DNA of 64,000 nucleotides from Lachnospiraceae bacterium (GCA_017450485.1 JAFSTN010000025.1:62001-126000); one strand, 5' to 3'. Shown: positions 53,719 to 63,728, numbered from the stretch's first letter. The notes: a model not told the origin generated them from the sequence alone. Made by a program: numbers and translations.

Positions 53719-56700
53719 AAAGTATAGAAGTACAGGGCTTTAAATCCTTTGCAAATAAGATAGTATTCAAGTTTCATAACGGTATCACCGGTATAGTGGG
53801 ACCTAACGGCTCGGGCAAGAGTAATGTTGCCGATGCGGTCAGATGGGTTCTGGGTGAACAGAGAGTCAAGCAGCTGCGCGGTGGTTCCATGCAGGATGTC
53901 ATTTTCTCCGGTACCGAGATCCGCAAGGCCCTGAGCTCTGCATATGTAGCCATTACACTCGATAATTCCGATCATCAGCTGGCTATAGATTATGATGAGG
54001 TCACCGTATCACGTCGTCTGTACAGATCAGGTGAAAGTGAGTATATGATCAACGGTACTATCTGCCGTTTAAAGGATGTGGCCGAGCTTTTCTACGATAC
54101 CGGTATCGGTAAAGAGGGTTACTCGATCATAGGACAGGGACAGATAGACCGTATCCTGTCGGGTAAGCCGGAGGAGAGACGTGAACTCTTCGACGAAGCA
54201 GCCGGTATAGTGAAGTTCAAGAGACGTAAGAATCAGGCTGTCAAGAAACTCGAAGACGAGAAGATGAATCTTGTACGTGTGAACGATATCCTTTCCGAAC
54301 TCGAGAAGCAGCTTGCTCCCCTTGAGAAGCAGGCAGAGAAGGCACGTACATATCTGAAGAAAAAGGAAAGCCTAAAGACTCTCGATGTCAATGTTTTCCT
54401 GCTTGAGAACGTATCGGTAAATGATGATCTGCAGTCAACTATAGAGAAGCTGGATCTGGCACGTAATGAATTAAACCGCATCACGAACGAATACGAAAAG
54501 TCCAAGAGTGAGTTTGAAGAAGTGGAAAATCGAATGACCGCTCTGGATGAGGAGATCGAAGCTACACGTAAAGCACTTTCCGAGAACAGTATCACCAGGA
54601 CCAAGCTCGAGAATCAGATAGAGCTCTTCAAGGAGCAGATCAAATCGGCCGAGGGCAGTGAAGAACACTTCAACAAGCGTATAGCCGATATCAAGGCTAA
54701 TATAGCTGAGAAGGAAAAAGAGAAGGAATCCGTACTGGCGCAGAAAGCCGCCATCGATGAGAAACTTCGCACACTTTCCGAGGCCCGGGATAAGGCAAAC
54801 GAGGATCTGACAAAAGTTCAGGAAGAGATCACCGGTCTGAATGACACCATAGAAGAAAATAAGAATCTGATCATCGAATCCCTGGATCATAAGGCGACGA
54901 TCAAGTCGCAGCTCAGTAGTCTGGATACCAGGATCGAGCAGATCAATATACAGAAGGCGGATGTGAATGCCAAACTTCTTAAATTCGAGTCCGAGGATAT
55001 GCGTTCCTCCGAGGAGATCGTGGCCCTGGAGAAGGAATTTACCAGGATAGGCGAATCGATCGAGGAATCCAAACAGGCACAGAAACAGGCTGAAGAAGAA
55101 CTGGTATCCATCCGTGAAACGATGAGATCTCTGGATGATGATCTGCAGAAAGCACGTATGGCATACCAGCAGGAGAAATCCAAGCTTGATGCACTGATCA
55201 ATATAGCTGAGAGATATGAGGGCTATGGCGGTGCGATCAAGGCTGTCATGGAGCAGAAGACCAAAGAAAAAGGCTTGATCGGTGTAGTAGCCGATATCCT
55301 TTCTGCCGATGAGGAATACGAGACTGCCATAGAAACGGCTCTCGGCGGAAATATCCAGAATATAGTTACCGATGATGAGGATTGCGCCAAGCGCATGATT
55401 GCCTATCTGAAACAGAACAGACACGGGCGTGCGACTTTCCTTCCTCTGACCAGTATCAATAATCCCGAAGAGTTCAAGAAAAAAGAAGCCCTTGAAGAGA
55501 AGGGGGTTATAGGACTGGCAGACACACTTGTTCATGTGGATAAGAAGTATAAAGATGTGGCATCCTATCTGCTGGGCCGTATTCTGGTGGTGGACAATAT
55601 AGATAATGCGGTTAAGATCGCACGTAAGTACAAGTATTCGATCCGCATGGTCACCAAAGAGGGCGAATATTTGACTCCCGGTGGCGCCATATCCGGCGGC
55701 GCGTTCAAGAACACGTCCAATCTTCTGAGCAGACGTCGTGAGATAGAGAGCATCCGCAAGCATATAGATGAACTGAAAGCCAAAGCGGACAAAATAGAAA
55801 AACAGATCGAAAGTAAAAAATCAGATCGTAATGCTCTGCGTGAGAAGATCGAAGATCTGAAGATGGAAATATCCGATAAGACCGTAGAGCAGAATACGGC
55901 GAGACTCAATGTTGAGAGTGCCCGTGAAAAACAGGGACAGGCAAGGGTGGATTTTGAGGAACTCAATACATCCAAGCAGGATCTTGACAAGCAGGGATCG
56001 GATATCACTCAGCAGAAAGAGGATATCAGGCGTGAGCTTGTTGAGTCCGAGGACAAAGAGAAAAAGGCAAAAGAGCTCATAGATGAACTGACGTCCAAAC
56101 TTGAAAATCTGCGTGAGACCGAGACAGCGAAGCTGTCGGAAGCGTCTAATGCCGAGGTTGAAGTTGAGAAGGTGCGTCAGTCCGTTAAGTTCTACCAGAC
56201 GGATATAGATCGTATAGACGGTGAAATAGCCCATGCAGGTGAGGAACTGGATGAAGTGCAGTCCGGTGTCAGCACATCCAAAGAGGATATAGAAGCCAAG
56301 AAGAATATGATCACTGAACTTGAAAAGACTATAGAAGCCTCGATCACCGCACTTGCCGAGTCTGAGACCAAGCTCAGTGAAAGCATTGCTCAGAAGGAAG
56401 AGCTGACAGCGCGCCACAAAGAATATATAGACGGCAGAGAGAATCTCTATGAATCACGATCCGGCCTCGAGAAAGAAGTCTATCGCCTCGAAAACCGTCA
56501 GGAGAGGCTTGAATCGGCTCTGGAAGATAAGAAGAACTATATGTGGGACGAGTACGAGATCACGCTTTCCGATGCCGCACAGTTAAAAGATCCCGAGTTG
56601 ACGGATCTTCCCGATATGAAGAAGCAGATAAGCGGCCTGAAGGATGAGATCCGCAAGCTGGGCGATGTAAATGTCAACGCTATCGAGGATTACAGAGAAG

Positions 56701-57269
56701 TATCCGAGAGATATGGTTTCATGAAGACACAGCATGATGATCTTGTCACAGCCGAGCAGACATTGAAGGGCATCATTGATGAACTTGATACCCAGATGAG
56801 GGATCAGTTTACAAAGAAATTCGGCGAGATCAACAGGCAGTTTGACAAGGTGTTCAAGGAACTTTTCGGAGGCGGTACCGGTACTCTGGAGCTGATGGAG
56901 GACGAGGATATACTTGAAGCGGGAATAAGGATTACGGCCCAGCCTCCGGGAAAGAAACTCGTCAATATGATGCAGATGTCAGGTGGTGAGAAATCGCTGA
57001 CTGCGATAGCTCTTTTATTTGCAATACAGAATCTGAAGCCTTCACCTTTCTGTCTGCTTGACGAGATCGAGGCGGCTTTGGATGAGAGTAATGTAAGCCG
57101 TTTTGCAGATTATCTGCATAAGCTGACCAGAAACACCCAGTTTATAGTTATTACTCACAGACGGGGTACCATGGAGAAAGCGGACAGACTTTACGGTATC
57201 ACCATGCAGGAGAAGGGTGTATCAACGCTGGTAAGCGTAAGCCTGATAGACAAGGAATTAGACGACTGA
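53709..57269 (+). CDS. smc: Chromosome segregation protein SMC
   Basis: A 1186-residue SMC ATPase that organises the chromosome with ScpA and ScpB (not in the window). Parts: ATPase half with Walker A GPNGSGKSN (about 32-40), a long coiled coil, the hinge (about 515-650; GYGGAIKAVME, LGGNIQNIV, TPGGAISGGAF), the return coiled coil and the second ATPase half with signature MSGGEKSLTAIALLFA and Walker B FCLLDEIEAALDESN. GAGG lies 7 to 10 bases before the ATG within rnc. ftsY starts at its last base. Confidence 0.97.
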   Translation: MYLKSIEVQGFKSFANKIVFKFHNGITGIVGPNGSGKSNVADAVRWVLGEQRVKQLRGGSMQDVIFSGTEIRKALSSAYVAITLDNSDHQLAIDYDEVTVSRRLYRSGESEYMINGTICRLKDVAELFYDTGIGKEGYSIIGQGQIDRILSGKPEERRELFDEAAGIVKFKRRKNQAVKKLEDEKMNLVRVNDILSELEKQLAPLEKQAEKARTYLKKKESLKTLDVNVFLLENVSVNDDLQSTIEKLDLARNELNRITNEYEKSKSEFEEVENRMTALDEEIEATRKALSENSITRTKLENQIELFKEQIKSAEGSEEHFNKRIADIKANIAEKEKEKESVLAQKAAIDEKLRTLSEARDKANEDLTKVQEEITGLNDTIEENKNLIIESLDHKATIKSQLSSLDTRIEQINIQKADVNAKLLKFESEDMRSSEEIVALEKEFTRIGESIEESKQAQKQAEEELVSIRETMRSLDDDLQKARMAYQQEKSKLDALINIAERYEGYGGAIKAVMEQKTKEKGLIGVVADILSADEEYETAIETALGGNIQNIVTDDEDCAKRMIAYLKQNRHGRATFLPLTSINNPEEFKKKEALEEKGVIGLADTLVHVDKKYKDVASYLLGRILVVDNIDNAVKIARKYKYSIRMVTKEGEYLTPGGAISGGAFKNTSNLLSRRREIESIRKHIDELKAKADKIEKQIESKKSDRNALREKIEDLKMEISDKTVEQNTARLNVESAREKQGQARVDFEELNTSKQDLDKQGSDITQQKEDIRRELVESEDKEKKAKELIDELTSKLENLRETETAKLSEASNAEVEVEKVRQSVKFYQTDIDRIDGEIAHAGEELDEVQSGVSTSKEDIEAKKNMITELEKTIEASITALAESETKLSESIAQKEELTARHKEYIDGRENLYESRSGLEKEVYRLENRQERLESALEDKKNYMWDEYEITLSDAAQLKDPELTDLPDMKKQISGLKDEIRKLGDVNVNAIEDYREVSERYGFMKTQHDDLVTAEQTLKGIIDELDTQMRDQFTKKFGEINRQFDKVFKELFGGGTGTLELMEDEDILEAGIRITAQPPGKKLVNMMQMSGGEKSLTAIALLFAIQNLKPSPFCLLDEIEAALDESNVSRFADYLHKLTRNTQFIVITHRRGTMEKADRLYGITMQEKGVSTLVSVSLIDKELDD

Positions 57270-58303
57270 TGTATGACAGTGATTATCTGAAGAAACTCAG
57301 TGAGATAGGCAGTATAGTCGAAAAGCCTTATATCCCCAATGAGGAGCCCGAACCGTCGGAGTCGGTTGCGGAAGAAACTGAGAAAAAGGGGATGTTTGAT
57401 AAGCTTAAGGCCGGACTGTCCAAGACACGTAAGAATATAGTCTACGGTATAGACTCCGTATTCGGTGCGTATGATGATCTGAATGATGAGTTCTTTGAGG
57501 ATCTCGAGGAACAGCTGATAATGGCCGATGTCGGAATACATACTACCGAGGAAGTCCTTGACGAACTCCGGGACATGGTCAAAGATGAACGCATACGTTC
57601 CACGGAGGATTGCAGATCCGCCCTGGCACGTCTGGTGGCATCTAAAATGACCGTTCCCGAGGATGCTTATGCATATGAGCGCGGATCGAGCGTAGTCCTG
57701 GTGATCGGCGTGAACGGCGTGGGTAAGACAACATATTGCGGAAAGATGGCTTCCAAGCTCAAATCAAGCGGTAAGAAAGTCATTCTCGCCGCTGCTGATA
57801 CATTCCGTGCCGCTGCTACGGAGCAGCTTATGATGTGGGGAGAAAGAGCCGGCGTGGATGTCATATCCGGCCAGGAGGGTTCTGATCCGGCATCGGTTGT
57901 TTATGATGCTTTGCATGCAGCCAAGGCCAGACATGCCGACATACTGATATGTGATACGGCGGGGCGTCTGAACAACAAGAAGAATCTGATGAACGAGCTT
58001 GATAAGATCGACAGGGTCATATCACGCGAGCTGCCTGACTACAAACGTGAGAATCTGATCGTTCTGGATGCCACGACAGGTCAGAATGCATTGAGTCAGG
58101 CGAAGGATTTCTCTGAAGTAAGTGATATCACGGGTATAGTTCTGACGAAGATGGACGGCACAAGCAAGGGCGGCATAGCTGTTGCCATAGCCGGCGAACT
58201 GTCGGTTCCGGTCAAATACATAGGTGTGGGAGAGGGAATTGACGATCTGCTTAAGTTTGATCCCGATGCTTTTGCACAGGCGATGTTTGAGGAGGAGATA
58301 TGA
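57269..58303 (+). CDS. ftsY: Signal recognition particle receptor FtsY
   Basis: A 344-residue SRP receptor GTPase that brings ribosomes making membrane proteins to the translocon. A short acidic A region (about 20-40) precedes the N domain; the G domain has [32 protein letters not shown] and [10 protein letters not shown]. The smc stop and this ATG overlap by one base (TGATG-type coupling). ilvA overlaps its stop by 4 bases. Confidence 0.96.
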   Translation: MYDSDYLKKLSEIGSIVEKPYIPNEEPEPSESVAEETEKKGMFDKLKAGLSKTRKNIVYGIDSVFGAYDDLNDEFFEDLEEQLIMADVGIHTTEEVLDELRDMVKDERIRSTEDCRSALARLVASKMTVPEDAYAYERGSSVVLVIGVNGVGKTTYCGKMASKLKSSGKKVILAAADTFRAAATEQLMMWGERAGVDVISGQEGSDPASVVYDALHAAKARHADILICDTAGRLNNKKNLMNELDKIDRVISRELPDYKRENLIVLDATTGQNALSQAKDFSEVSDITGIVLTKMDGTSKGGIAVAIAGELSVPVKYIGVGEGIDDLLKFDPDAFAQAMFEEEI

Positions 58304-59526
58304 GCCAATACGAGATGTTGACACTTGATGCTTTTGAAGAAGCATATGATGCGGTAAGCAAGGTCGCCAGTGAGACCAAGCTTATCTACAGCGAATACTT
58401 AAGTGAAATGACGGGCGGCAAAATATATTTAAAACCCGAGAATATGCAGTATACAGGTGCTTATAAGCTAAGGGGCGCATATTATAAGATATCCACTCTG
58501 TCCGATGAGGAAAAGAACAAAGGACTCATAACCGCATCTGCCGGTAACCATGCACAGGGGGTGGCATATGCCGCAAAGAGATACGGAGTGAAGGCGACCA
58601 TAGTCATGCCCACCACGACTCCTCTGATCAAGGTCAACAGGACCAAGAACTACGGGGCTGAGGTCATACTTCACGGGGATGTATATGATGAGGCCTGTGC
58701 CAAGGCTTACGAGCTGGCTGAAGAACATGGGTACACTTTCGTACATCCGTTTGATGATCCGGCTGTAGCGACCGGACAGGGAACCATAGCCATGGAGATA
58801 ATCAAGGAACTGCCGCTCGTGGATTATATACTGGTTCCTATCGGCGGTGGCGGACTGGCATGCGGAGTATCAACTCTTGCCAAGCTCCTTAATCCGAAGA
58901 TCAAAGTCATAGGCGTGGAGCCTTCCGGAGCCAATTGCATGCAGGTGTCCCTGAAGAACAAAAAGGTTACTACTCTTGACAGTGTGAATACCATTGCAGA
59001 CGGTACTGCGGTGAAGACACCCGGAGAGAAGATATTCCCTTATATAGCCAAGAATATAGACAGCATAGTTACAGTTGATGACCAGGATCTCGTTGTATCC
59101 TTCCTGGATATGGTTGAGAATCACAAAATGGTTGTGGAGAATTCGGGATTGCTTACCGTAGCCGCACTGAAACAGCTGAATCTGAAGGATAAGAAGGTCG
59201 TTGCGATCCTTTCCGGCGGAAACATGGATGTCATTACCATGTCCAGTGTGGTCCAGCAGGGATTGATCCTTCGAGACAGGATATTCACCGTATCCGTTCT
59301 TTTGCCTGATAAACCCGGCGAATTGACCAGAGTATCGGATGTCATAGCGAAGCAAAACGGCAATGTTATCAAGCTTGAGCATAATCAGTTTGTATCGATC
59401 AACCGTAATGCCGCCGTGGAACTGCGTATTACACTTGAAGCATACGGCACCGAACACAAAGACAGTATCATCAAGTCCCTGAATGATCACGGCTATAAGC
59501 CCAAGCTTGTCAGAACAAGTATATAG
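58300..59526 (+). CDS. ilvA: Threonine ammonia-lyase (threonine dehydratase)
   Basis: A 408-residue PLP enzyme that deaminates threonine to 2-oxobutyrate. The PLP lysine is Lys56 in TGAYKLRGA, and the cofactor phosphate loop is GGGGLACGVS. A C-terminal ACT-type domain (about 325-405; FTVSVLLPDKPGELTRVSDVI) may bind a regulatory amino acid. Length and ACT arrangement fit the single-ACT form that can be either biosynthetic or catabolic; the two cannot be told apart by eye. Coupled to ftsY by a 4-base overlap. Confidence 0.93.
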   Translation: MSQYEMLTLDAFEEAYDAVSKVASETKLIYSEYLSEMTGGKIYLKPENMQYTGAYKLRGAYYKISTLSDEEKNKGLITASAGNHAQGVAYAAKRYGVKATIVMPTTTPLIKVNRTKNYGAEVILHGDVYDEACAKAYELAEEHGYTFVHPFDDPAVATGQGTIAMEIIKELPLVDYILVPIGGGGLACGVSTLAKLLNPKIKVIGVEPSGANCMQVSLKNKKVTTLDSVNTIADGTAVKTPGEKIFPYIAKNIDSIVTVDDQDLVVSFLDMVENHKMVVENSGLLTVAALKQLNLKDKKVVAILSGGNMDVITMSSVVQQGLILRDRIFTVSVLLPDKPGELTRVSDVIAKQNGNVIKLEHNQFVSINRNAAVELRITLEAYGTEHKDSIIKSLNDHGYKPKLVRTSI

Positions 59527-59529
59527 TGT

Positions 59530-60618
59530 ATGAGCGATAAAAATACGAGACGCAAGAAAAAACGTAAGAATCTGTCATATATCATGGAGATCATTCTGTG
59601 TGTGATAGCCCTGGCTGCGATCACGTTTTCCATGATATTGCTTGTGAAGTATTACCGGCTTCAGCAGAAAGCGGAAGAACTGCAGGCAGAAGTTGATGTG
59701 TATACCGATCCCGAGGATCCGTATTTAAGCAGATCTGCAGCTGATGCCATGATAGCCGCTGCTGAGGATAATGCCTTTAATGAAGGCAAGTCTGCGGGAG
59801 AGACAGAGCTTCTCTCCGATATCAAATCCACGCTTCTTGATACGGATAATTCCATGGAAACTCTTAAGGAGTATTTCCCGGAGGAGCTGATCGTTGTCGA
59901 CCATGAAGAAGTGATCTTCTTTCCGATCCTGGACAGCCTGCAGCATCATCCTTTCAGAGACAGAGATTTCATCACCAATGACAGCGGACGTATAGAATAT
60001 ATCGGTGATATATGCAGGACCGAGACGTGGATAGATGTATCCAAATTCCAGGAGAAGATCAACTGGAGCAAGGTGAGTGGTGCCGGGATCGATGCGGCGA
60101 TCATACGATTGGGATACAGAGGATATTCTAAGGGTGAGATCATGGCGGACGATACCTTCGAAGACAATATTGAAGGTGCCCTGGATCACGGACTTAAGGC
60201 AGGTGTATATTTCCTGACTCAGGCAACATCCAATGCCGAAGCCGTAGAAGAGGCCGAGTATGTATTGGATCATATTGAAGGATATGATATTCAGTGCCCG
60301 GTGGTTCTGGATGTAGAGCTTGTGGGAGGAGATGACGGCAGAGGTAATTCGTTGTCCATGAGTGAGAGGACGGAGTATGCCATCACATTTTTGGACACTA
60401 TCCGCGAAGCAGGTTATGATGTATGCATATACGGTAATCTTAAGACCTTCCTGCTGATGCTGGATATGCAACAGCTGGAGGATTACAGTAAATGGTTTGC
60501 GGGATACACCGATAAACCGTATTTCCCGTATGAGATGGATATGTGGCAATATACCGATACCGGCAGAGTGGATGGTATCTCGGGTAATGTGGATATCAAT
60601 ATCAGATTTTTAAGATAG
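59530..60618 (+). CDS. Membrane-anchored GH25 lysozyme-like protein
   Basis: A 362-residue protein: a basic cytoplasmic start (TRRKKKRKNL), one membrane helix (about 17-40), a short coiled coil (about 42-60), a spacer (60-160) and a GH25 muramidase domain (about 165-362). The active-site acids are Asp169 (DVSKFQ), Asp261 and Glu263 (VVLDVE). GH25 enzymes cut the N-acetylmuramic acid to N-acetylglucosamine bond in peptidoglycan. The anchor means it acts at the outer face of its own membrane, perhaps in wall remodelling. It starts 3 bases after ilvA and has no strong ribosome binding site. Confidence 0.93.
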   Translation: MSDKNTRRKKKRKNLSYIMEIILCVIALAAITFSMILLVKYYRLQQKAEELQAEVDVYTDPEDPYLSRSAADAMIAAAEDNAFNEGKSAGETELLSDIKSTLLDTDNSMETLKEYFPEELIVVDHEEVIFFPILDSLQHHPFRDRDFITNDSGRIEYIGDICRTETWIDVSKFQEKINWSKVSGAGIDAAIIRLGYRGYSKGEIMADDTFEDNIEGALDHGLKAGVYFLTQATSNAEAVEEAEYVLDHIEGYDIQCPVVLDVELVGGDDGRGNSLSMSERTEYAITFLDTIREAGYDVCIYGNLKTFLLMLDMQQLEDYSKWFAGYTDKPYFPYEMDMWQYTDTGRVDGISGNVDINIRFLR

Positions 60619-60645
60619 CGTTTTGATAAAGTAAAGGGGGATAGT

Positions 60646-61314
60646 ATGAAGTACGAGTTTAAGAGTAAAGTTGAGTTCAGAGACACCGCAAATATGATGG
60701 CGGTACCGTTTAATGTATGGGAAGTATGCGAAGTGGTGGGCAAGGCTCCTGTCAGGGTCTGCTTCGACGATATATGCTTTACATGCAATATGGAATCCAG
60801 AGGTCAGGGATATTACGATATACCGATATCCGATGATATCATCAATTCCGTGGAACCGGGCAAAGAGTACACGGTTTCTCTGCAGATAGTCGGAAACAAC
60901 CTTGATATATCGGATTCGCCATACTGGGAAGCGAACCCTATCCGCAAAGTGGATCATGTGGATCTGGTGACTCAGCCATGGGACGGCCTCTGCGGACAGG
61001 CAGCCGTAGCCATGATCGCGGGTGTATCTCTGGATGAAGCATGTGATCTGATGCATTGCCGTGAATGGCAGGCAAACATGGCCAAGATGATCACTACTCT
61101 GGATTATCTCGGCATTCCCCATTCTTCGACGCTGGTATATACTCTGGGACGTGAGTGTGAACTGCCGAAGTGTGCGATTCTGATGGAGAAGATGGGACGT
61201 TACAGTCACTATCTGGTTACATTCGACGGGAAGTTCTACGATCCCAATACGGGCATCATGAACGAGTTCGATCTGGGCAAGCTTATCGGATACCTGGAAA
61301 TAGGAGCCGTATAA
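60646..61314 (+). CDS. DUF1905-like domain fused to a C39-like cysteine peptidase domain
   Basis: A 222-residue soluble protein. Residues 1-90 resemble the DUF1905 beta-barrel (FKSKVEFRD start, MAVPFNVWEVCEVVGKAPVRV, RGQGYYDIPIS). Residues 100-222 look like a C39-family papain-fold domain: Gln110, Cys116 (WDGLCGQAAVAMIAG), His188 (RYSHYLVTFDGKFYDPNTG) and Asp199/Asn201. There is no signal peptide, membrane segment or ABC domain, so it should act in the cytoplasm. AAAGGGGG is the ribosome binding site. Whether it cleaves anything is unknown; the assignment of the N-domain is moderate. Confidence 0.75.
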   Translation: MKYEFKSKVEFRDTANMMAVPFNVWEVCEVVGKAPVRVCFDDICFTCNMESRGQGYYDIPISDDIINSVEPGKEYTVSLQIVGNNLDISDSPYWEANPIRKVDHVDLVTQPWDGLCGQAAVAMIAGVSLDEACDLMHCREWQANMAKMITTLDYLGIPHSSTLVYTLGRECELPKCAILMEKMGRYSHYLVTFDGKFYDPNTGIMNEFDLGKLIGYLEIGAV

Positions 61315-61328
61315 AACTGTGAATATAA

Positions 61329-61422
61329 GAGCCACATCGAATATGTCTCCCGCAGCGAGTACTGTCGAGTTTCGCCTGCGAAACTGTAGTCACAGCAAGG
61401 GAGATCATATTTGATGTGGCTC
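61329..61422. repeat. 94-nt structured inverted repeat
   Basis: A 23-bp stem: GAGCCACATCGAATATG (61329-61345) plus TCTCCC (61346-61351) pairs with GGGAGA (61399-61404) and CATATTTGATGTGGCTC (61406-61422), with one bulged T at 61405 and one G-U pair. The 47-base apical part contains a second hairpin, AGTTTCG (61368-61374) and CGAAACT (61379-61385), with a CCTG loop. No T-run follows on either strand. It may be a structured RNA, a palindromic repeat element or an mRNA 3' end. It occupies the gap between the C39-like gene and the ylxM promoter; the rest of that gap holds only the promoter. Confidence 0.8.
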
Positions 61423-61444
61423 TAAATATATCAAGATAAAATAC

Positions 61445-61473
61445 TTGACACCCATAATGCCCTGTAGTACTAT
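61445..61473 (+). promoter_or_regulatory. Promoter of ylxM-ffh
   Basis: TTGACA (61445-61450), a 17-base spacer and TACTAT (61468-61473), about 60 bases before the ylxM ATG. Confidence 0.78.
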
Positions 61474-61533
61474 AGCATATGTGCGCGTATAAAGCAGTAT
61501 TACTTTACACCCGCCCGGATCGGAATCGTACAT

Positions 61534-61851
61534 ATGGAAAAGATAGTACAACAGGGTATTTTATATGATTTCTACGGTGAGTTACTTACCGAGCATCAGC
61601 GTAATGTGTACGAGTCCGTAGTATATGAGAATCTCTCCCTGGGAGAGATAGCCGATGAGATGAACATCAGCCGTCAGGCGGTACATGATATGATCAAGCG
61701 TACCGACCGTATCCTGGAGGATTATGAAGCCCGTCTGGGGCTGGTCAGGAGATTTGGAGAGATCCGTAAGCGTATAGAGCACTTGGAAGCATTGACGACA
61801 GCCGACAGCGAAGAATACAGGCTGTGTGAAGAGATCAAGGACCTTCTGTAA
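61534..61851 (+). CDS. ylxM: YlxM-type helix-turn-helix protein (UPF0122)
   Basis: A 105-residue DNA- or RNA-binding-type protein of the UPF0122 family, which accompanies ffh in Gram-positive bacteria. It has a sigma-like helix-turn-helix (LTEHQRNVYESVVYENLSLGEIADEMNIS, shortened here; recognition helix SRQAVHDMIKRTD) and a helical tail. Its family is thought to modulate the SRP pathway, though the evidence is limited. The ribosome binding site is poor. It starts the ffh-rpsP-khpA-rimM unit. Confidence 0.93.
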   Translation: MEKIVQQGILYDFYGELLTEHQRNVYESVVYENLSLGEIADEMNISRQAVHDMIKRTDRILEDYEARLGLVRRFGEIRKRIEHLEALTTADSEEYRLCEEIKDLL

Positions 61852-61856
61852 TATAC

Positions 61857-63221
61857 ATGGCATTTGAGGGACTTACAGATAAACTTCAGAATATATTCAA
61901 GAACCTGAGAGGCAAAGGCCGCCTTTCGGAAGAGGATGTTAAGCTTGCGCTCAAAGAGGTGCGCATGGCTTTACTTGAAGCGGACGTTAACTTCAAGGTA
62001 GTTAAACAGTTCGTTAAGTCCGTTGAGGAAAAGGCCGTCGGTGAAGATGTTTTGAACGGTCTGAATCCGGCACAGATGGTCATCAAGATCGTACGCGATG
62101 AGATGACCGATCTGATGGGCTCCGAGGTTACCGATATCAGATATGAGCCCGGTAAGAGCCTTACGGTCATCATGATGTGCGGCCTTCAGGGCGCAGGTAA
62201 GACCACCACCGCCGCCAAGCTGGCAGGCAAGATGAAGCTCAAGAGCAAGAAGGTTCTTCTTGCAGCCTGCGATACGTACAGACCGGCTGCCATTACGCAG
62301 CTGGAGGTCAATGCGAAGAAGCAGGAAGTTGACTGCTTTTCAATGGGCGATCAGGTCAGCCCTGTAGAGATCGCAAAGGCAGCTTATGATAAAGCCGCAT
62401 CCGGGAACTATAATGTTCTCATCATAGATACAGCCGGCCGTCTTCATATTGACGAGGAGATGATGGATGAACTCAAGGCCATCAAGAGAGAGGTCCCTGT
62501 TCATCAGACGATACTTGTTGTCGATGCGATGACCGGTCAGGATGCCGTAAATGTAGCCGGAGATTTTGATACACAGATCGGCATAGACGGTGTCATCCTC
62601 TCCAAGAGTGATTCCGATACCAGAGGCGGCGCGGCGCTATCTGTTAAAGCCGTTACCGGCAAGCCGATACTGTTCGTCGGTATGGGTGAGAAGCTCTCTG
62701 ATCTGGAGCCTTTTTATCCTGACAGGATGACGAGCCGTATACTCGGCATGGGTGATGTGCTCACACTGATAGATAAGGCCCAGGAGAATATTGATATAGA
62801 TGAGGCCGCATCCAAAGACATGGCCGATCGTATGAAGAAGGGCAAGTTCGACTTCAACGATTATCTTGAGAGCATGAAGCAGATGCGCAATATGGGCGGT
62901 CTGTCATCGATCCTCGGGATGCTGGGTATGGGATCACAGATGAAGGGCGTGGACCTGGAGTCAGTAGCCAATGAGAAGCAGATGAGTCATATGGAAGCCA
63001 TAGTGCTGTCCATGACACCTGACGAGAGATCGGATCCCAAGCTCCTCACTCCTTCACGCAAGCATCGTATAGCAAGGGGCGCAGGACTGGATATAAGCGA
63101 GGTCAATCGCTTCATCAAGCAGTTTGAACAATCTCAGAAGCTGATGAAGCAAATGGGCGGAGCAGGAAAACGCGGATTTAAACTGCCGGGCGGTTTCGGC
63201 GGACTTGGCGGTTTATTTTAA
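61857..63221 (+). CDS. ffh: Signal recognition particle protein Ffh
   Basis: A 454-residue SRP54 GTPase that binds signal sequences of nascent membrane proteins. N domain (1-90), G domain with GLQGAGKTTTAAKLA, DTYRPAAITQL, DTAGRL and SKSDSDTRGG, then a methionine-rich M domain (about 300-435, with SMKQMRNMGGLSSILGMLGM). It is the partner of FtsY encoded about 4 kb upstream. ylxM ends 5 bases before it. Confidence 0.97.
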   Translation: MAFEGLTDKLQNIFKNLRGKGRLSEEDVKLALKEVRMALLEADVNFKVVKQFVKSVEEKAVGEDVLNGLNPAQMVIKIVRDEMTDLMGSEVTDIRYEPGKSLTVIMMCGLQGAGKTTTAAKLAGKMKLKSKKVLLAACDTYRPAAITQLEVNAKKQEVDCFSMGDQVSPVEIAKAAYDKAASGNYNVLIIDTAGRLHIDEEMMDELKAIKREVPVHQTILVVDAMTGQDAVNVAGDFDTQIGIDGVILSKSDSDTRGGAALSVKAVTGKPILFVGMGEKLSDLEPFYPDRMTSRILGMGDVLTLIDKAQENIDIDEAASKDMADRMKKGKFDFNDYLESMKQMRNMGGLSSILGMLGMGSQMKGVDLESVANEKQMSHMEAIVLSMTPDERSDPKLLTPSRKHRIARGAGLDISEVNRFIKQFEQSQKLMKQMGGAGKRGFKLPGGFGGLGGLF

Positions 63222-63242
63222 TAAATCATATGGAGGTAAAAT

Positions 63243-63485
63243 ATGGCAGTAAAGATCAGATTAAGAAGAATGGGTAAGAAAAAGGAGCCTTACTACAGAG
63301 TAGTGGTTGCTGATTCAAGATCACCCCGTGACGGAAGATTCATTGCTGAGATAGGTACTTACAATCCCAATACCGATCCTTCCACATTCAAGGTAGATGA
63401 AGAAGAAGCCAAGAAGTGGATCGCCAACGGAGCTCAGCCCACCGAAGTGGTATCCAAGCTGTTCAAAGTTGCCGGGATCATATAA
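63243..63485 (+). CDS. rpsP: 30S ribosomal protein S16
   Basis: An 80-residue ribosomal protein with the family start [24 protein letters not shown] (split here as VKIRLRRMG and [13 protein letters not shown]) and GTYNP. ATGGAGGTAAAAT is the ribosome binding site. Followed by khpA and rimM in the usual Firmicutes order. Confidence 0.97.
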   Translation: MAVKIRLRRMGKKKEPYYRVVVADSRSPRDGRFIAEIGTYNPNTDPSTFKVDEEEAKKWIANGAQPTEVVSKLFKVAGII

Positions 63486-63497
63486 GAGGTGACCGGT

Positions 63498-63728
63498 ATG
63501 AAAGAATTGGTAGAAGTAATTGCCAAGGCGCTTGTAGACAAGCCCGATGAAGTGGTGGTTACGGAAGAGGAGTCGGGTAAGAATCTGACTGTCAAACTTC
63601 ATGTAGCCGAAACCGATATGGGTAAAGTCATAGGCAAACAGGGCAGAATAGCTAAAGCGATACGTTCTGTTGTGAAAGCGGCTTCTACTTCCGACAACAG
63701 AAGGGTGGATGTGGAAATAGTCGAATGA
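63498..63728 (+). CDS. khpA: KH-domain RNA-binding protein KhpA
   Basis: A 76-residue single-KH-domain protein (YlqC/KhpA) with the GxxG loop in [16 protein letters not shown]. It binds RNA, commonly with KhpB, and influences cell elongation in some Firmicutes. I chose ATG 63498 behind AGAGGTGA; an in-frame GTG at 63489 overlaps that site. Its stop overlaps the rimM start by 4 bases. Confidence 0.94.
   Translation: MKELVEVIAKALVDKPDEVVVTEEESGKNLTVKLHVAETDMGKVIGKQGRIAKAIRSVVKAASTSDNRRVDVEIVE

Noticed and set aside
54471..55763. 430-codon open frame on the reverse strand inside smc
   Set aside because: The smc coiled coil leaves the reverse strand open by composition; it has no ribosome binding site or recognisable domain.
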